From: Nitrospirillum viridazoti CBAmc
Lineage (GTDB): Bacteria; Pseudomonadota; Alphaproteobacteria; Azospirillales; Azospirillaceae
DNA: 64,000 nucleotides
Direction: 5' to 3'
Assembly (NCBI RefSeq): GCF_000730165.1
Contig: NZ_CP022111.1
Span: forward strand, 930,001 to 994,000
Below the pieces are notes generated by a model. That model had not been told where the DNA came from. It saw only the letters and a list, made by a program, of their open reading frames with translations, and ran no database searches. Below, in pieces: positions 63,078 through 64,000 of this stretch; position 1 is the stretch's first letter, and the number at the start of each line of letters is the position of its first letter. Position numbers and translations under genes: made by a program.

Positions 63078-64000
63078 TCAGTGCGGCATGTTGCGCCGCA
63101 GCCAGCGGGCGGCAATGGCCACCACGCCGGCGCAGACCGGCACGGCGATGGCCACGATGCGGCTGGTGGAAGGCCAGCCCTCCGTCTCCGGCAGGCCGTG
63201 CATCACCTTTTCCACCAGCGACACCAGGTAGTAGGTGATGCCCACGATGGACAGGGCCTCCACCGCCTCCTGGATGCGCACGTGCATGCTGGAATTGCGG
63301 TCCAGCGAGGTCAGCAGGGTGGCGCTCTGACTGGACAGGCCGACATCCACGCGGGTGCGCAGGCTGGCCTGGGCGCGTTCCATGCCGGCGGCCAGTTCCC
63401 CCTGAAGGCGGGCGGCGGCCTCCACCGTGCGGATGCCGGGCCGCAGGCGCCGCTTCAGGAACAGGCCCACGCGCTGCAGGCCGGGGATGCGATCCTCCCG
63501 CAGTTCGTCCAGCCGCTCGCTGACGATCTCGCCATAGGCCAGGCTGGCGCCGAAGCGCCAGCGGTTGCGCGTCACCAGATGGCCCAGGTCGACCGCCAGG
63601 TCGGTCAGGCTGTCCAGGATGGCGCGGTCCTCCGCCGGGGTCTTGCTGTCGCGGATGCGGCCGACGGTATCCTCCAGCCGGCGTTCCATGTCGGTCAGGA
63701 CCGCCATGGTCTCGCGCGCCTGGGGGAAAGCCAGGAAGGCGGCGGCGCGGTAGGTCTCGATCTCCAGGATGCGCTGCACCAGGCGGCCCAGCCGATCGTC
63801 GGTCAGGCCCCGGTTCTGAATCAGGGCGCGGCTGTAGCCGTCACCGTCAATATGGAAGTCCAGCGCCACCCAGGCCTCACCGCCATTGACCACGGCGCCG
63901 GCGCAGCTGCCGGTGGGGAAGCGGGCGGCGAGCGCCACGGGGTCCGGCTGCCCCTCCGCCTGCTCGACCTGCACGTTAACCGCCGCCAGGCGCCGGGCGC
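63078..64000 (-). CDS. DUF3422 family membrane protein, partial (5' end outside window)
   Basis: The C-terminal ~307 residues of a ~420-aa DUF3422 protein; the frame stays open to the window edge (reading ARLAAVNVQVEQ upstream). Features are RVNRGLTDDRLGRLVQRILE-like NRGLTDDRLGRLVQRILEIE, FLAFPQARETMAVLTDMERR, and two C-terminal membrane segments (VEALSIVGITYYLVSLVEKV and IVAIAVPVCAGVVAIAARWL). Widespread in proteobacteria; function unknown, likely anchored in the inner membrane. Confidence 0.85.
   Translation of the reverse strand, partial: ARRLAAVNVQVEQAEGQPDPVALAARFPTGSCAGAVVNGGEAWVALDFHIDGDGYSRALIQNRGLTDDRLGRLVQRILEIETYRAAAFLAFPQARETMAVLTDMERRLEDTVGRIRDSKTPAEDRAILDSLTDLAVDLGHLVTRNRWRFGASLAYGEIVSERLDELREDRIPGLQRVGLFLKRRLRPGIRTVEAAARLQGELAAGMERAQASLRTRVDVGLSSQSATLLTSLDRNSSMHVRIQEAVEALSIVGITYYLVSLVEKVMHGLPETEGWPSTSRIVAIAVPVCAGVVAIAARWLRRNMPH

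Overview
The window is high-GC (about two thirds G+C by eye), gene-dense bacterial DNA. It looks like an alphaproteobacterium of the Rhodospirillales, most like Azospirillum, Nitrospirillum or Niveispirillum. The evidence is a MucR regulator, a FlaF flagellin regulator, the TatABC-SerS-SurE-Pcm-NlpD run, TrmFO, a fused CysN/CysC, DUF815, DUF3422 and Mth938-type proteins, and sugar-acid catabolism genes. The genus is an inference; no rRNA or tRNA gene is present.

Region by region. 1-3.7 kb: the end of a sugar-acid dehydratase, an MFS sugar porter and an aldose 1-epimerase, which fits non-phosphorylative pentose or aldose oxidation. 3.7-11.3 kb: a CadD-like transporter, a TPR/glycosyltransferase-like protein with an HD-domain partner, a DUF1501/DUF1800 pair and a TorT-like periplasmic sensor protein. 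11.4-14.9 kb: mucR, a DUF815 ATPase, yajC without secDF behind it, a Mth938-domain protein and Fe-SOD. 15.1-16.1 kb: an HpnC-like prenyl synthase. 16.3-23.7 kb: an accessory catabolic locus with a VOC protein, a citryl-CoA-lyase-like protein, a class III CoA-transferase, an IclR regulator, an alpha/beta hydrolase, a WrbA quinone reductase and a TonB-dependent receptor. Three promoters in this locus carry the same 35-bp operator-like element, so it reads as one IclR regulon. 23.9-28.6 kb: an NDUFAF6-type protein, trmFO, an ISAs1-type insertion sequence with a 10-bp target duplication, and an ArsR/membrane-protein operon with a 20-bp-period direct repeat upstream.

28.8-34.9 kb: tatABC, serS, surE, pcm and nlpD, a conserved core run. 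35-45 kb: flagellar genes, namely flgK, a very long flgL, a small unknown protein, a very long hook protein (905 aa), a SprA-like putative metalloprotease, two unknown proteins and flaF. Sigma-54-like promoters precede flgK, the hook gene and one unknown gene. 45.5-49.8 kb: a four-gene ABC efflux operon (adaptor, ATPase, two permeases). 50-53 kb: cysD and cysNC for sulfate activation. 53-64 kb: a large MASE1-CHASE hybrid histidine kinase, an alpha-amino-acid ester hydrolase, a GerW-like protein, a sulfotransferase, an alcohol dehydrogenase, a small secreted protein and a partial DUF3422 protein.

The most notable items are the shared operator of the catabolic locus, the repeated modules common to the hook and FlgL proteins, the absence of secDF after yajC, and the sigma-54-linked unknown gene beside flaF. 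No CRISPR array, phage or conjugative module was seen.
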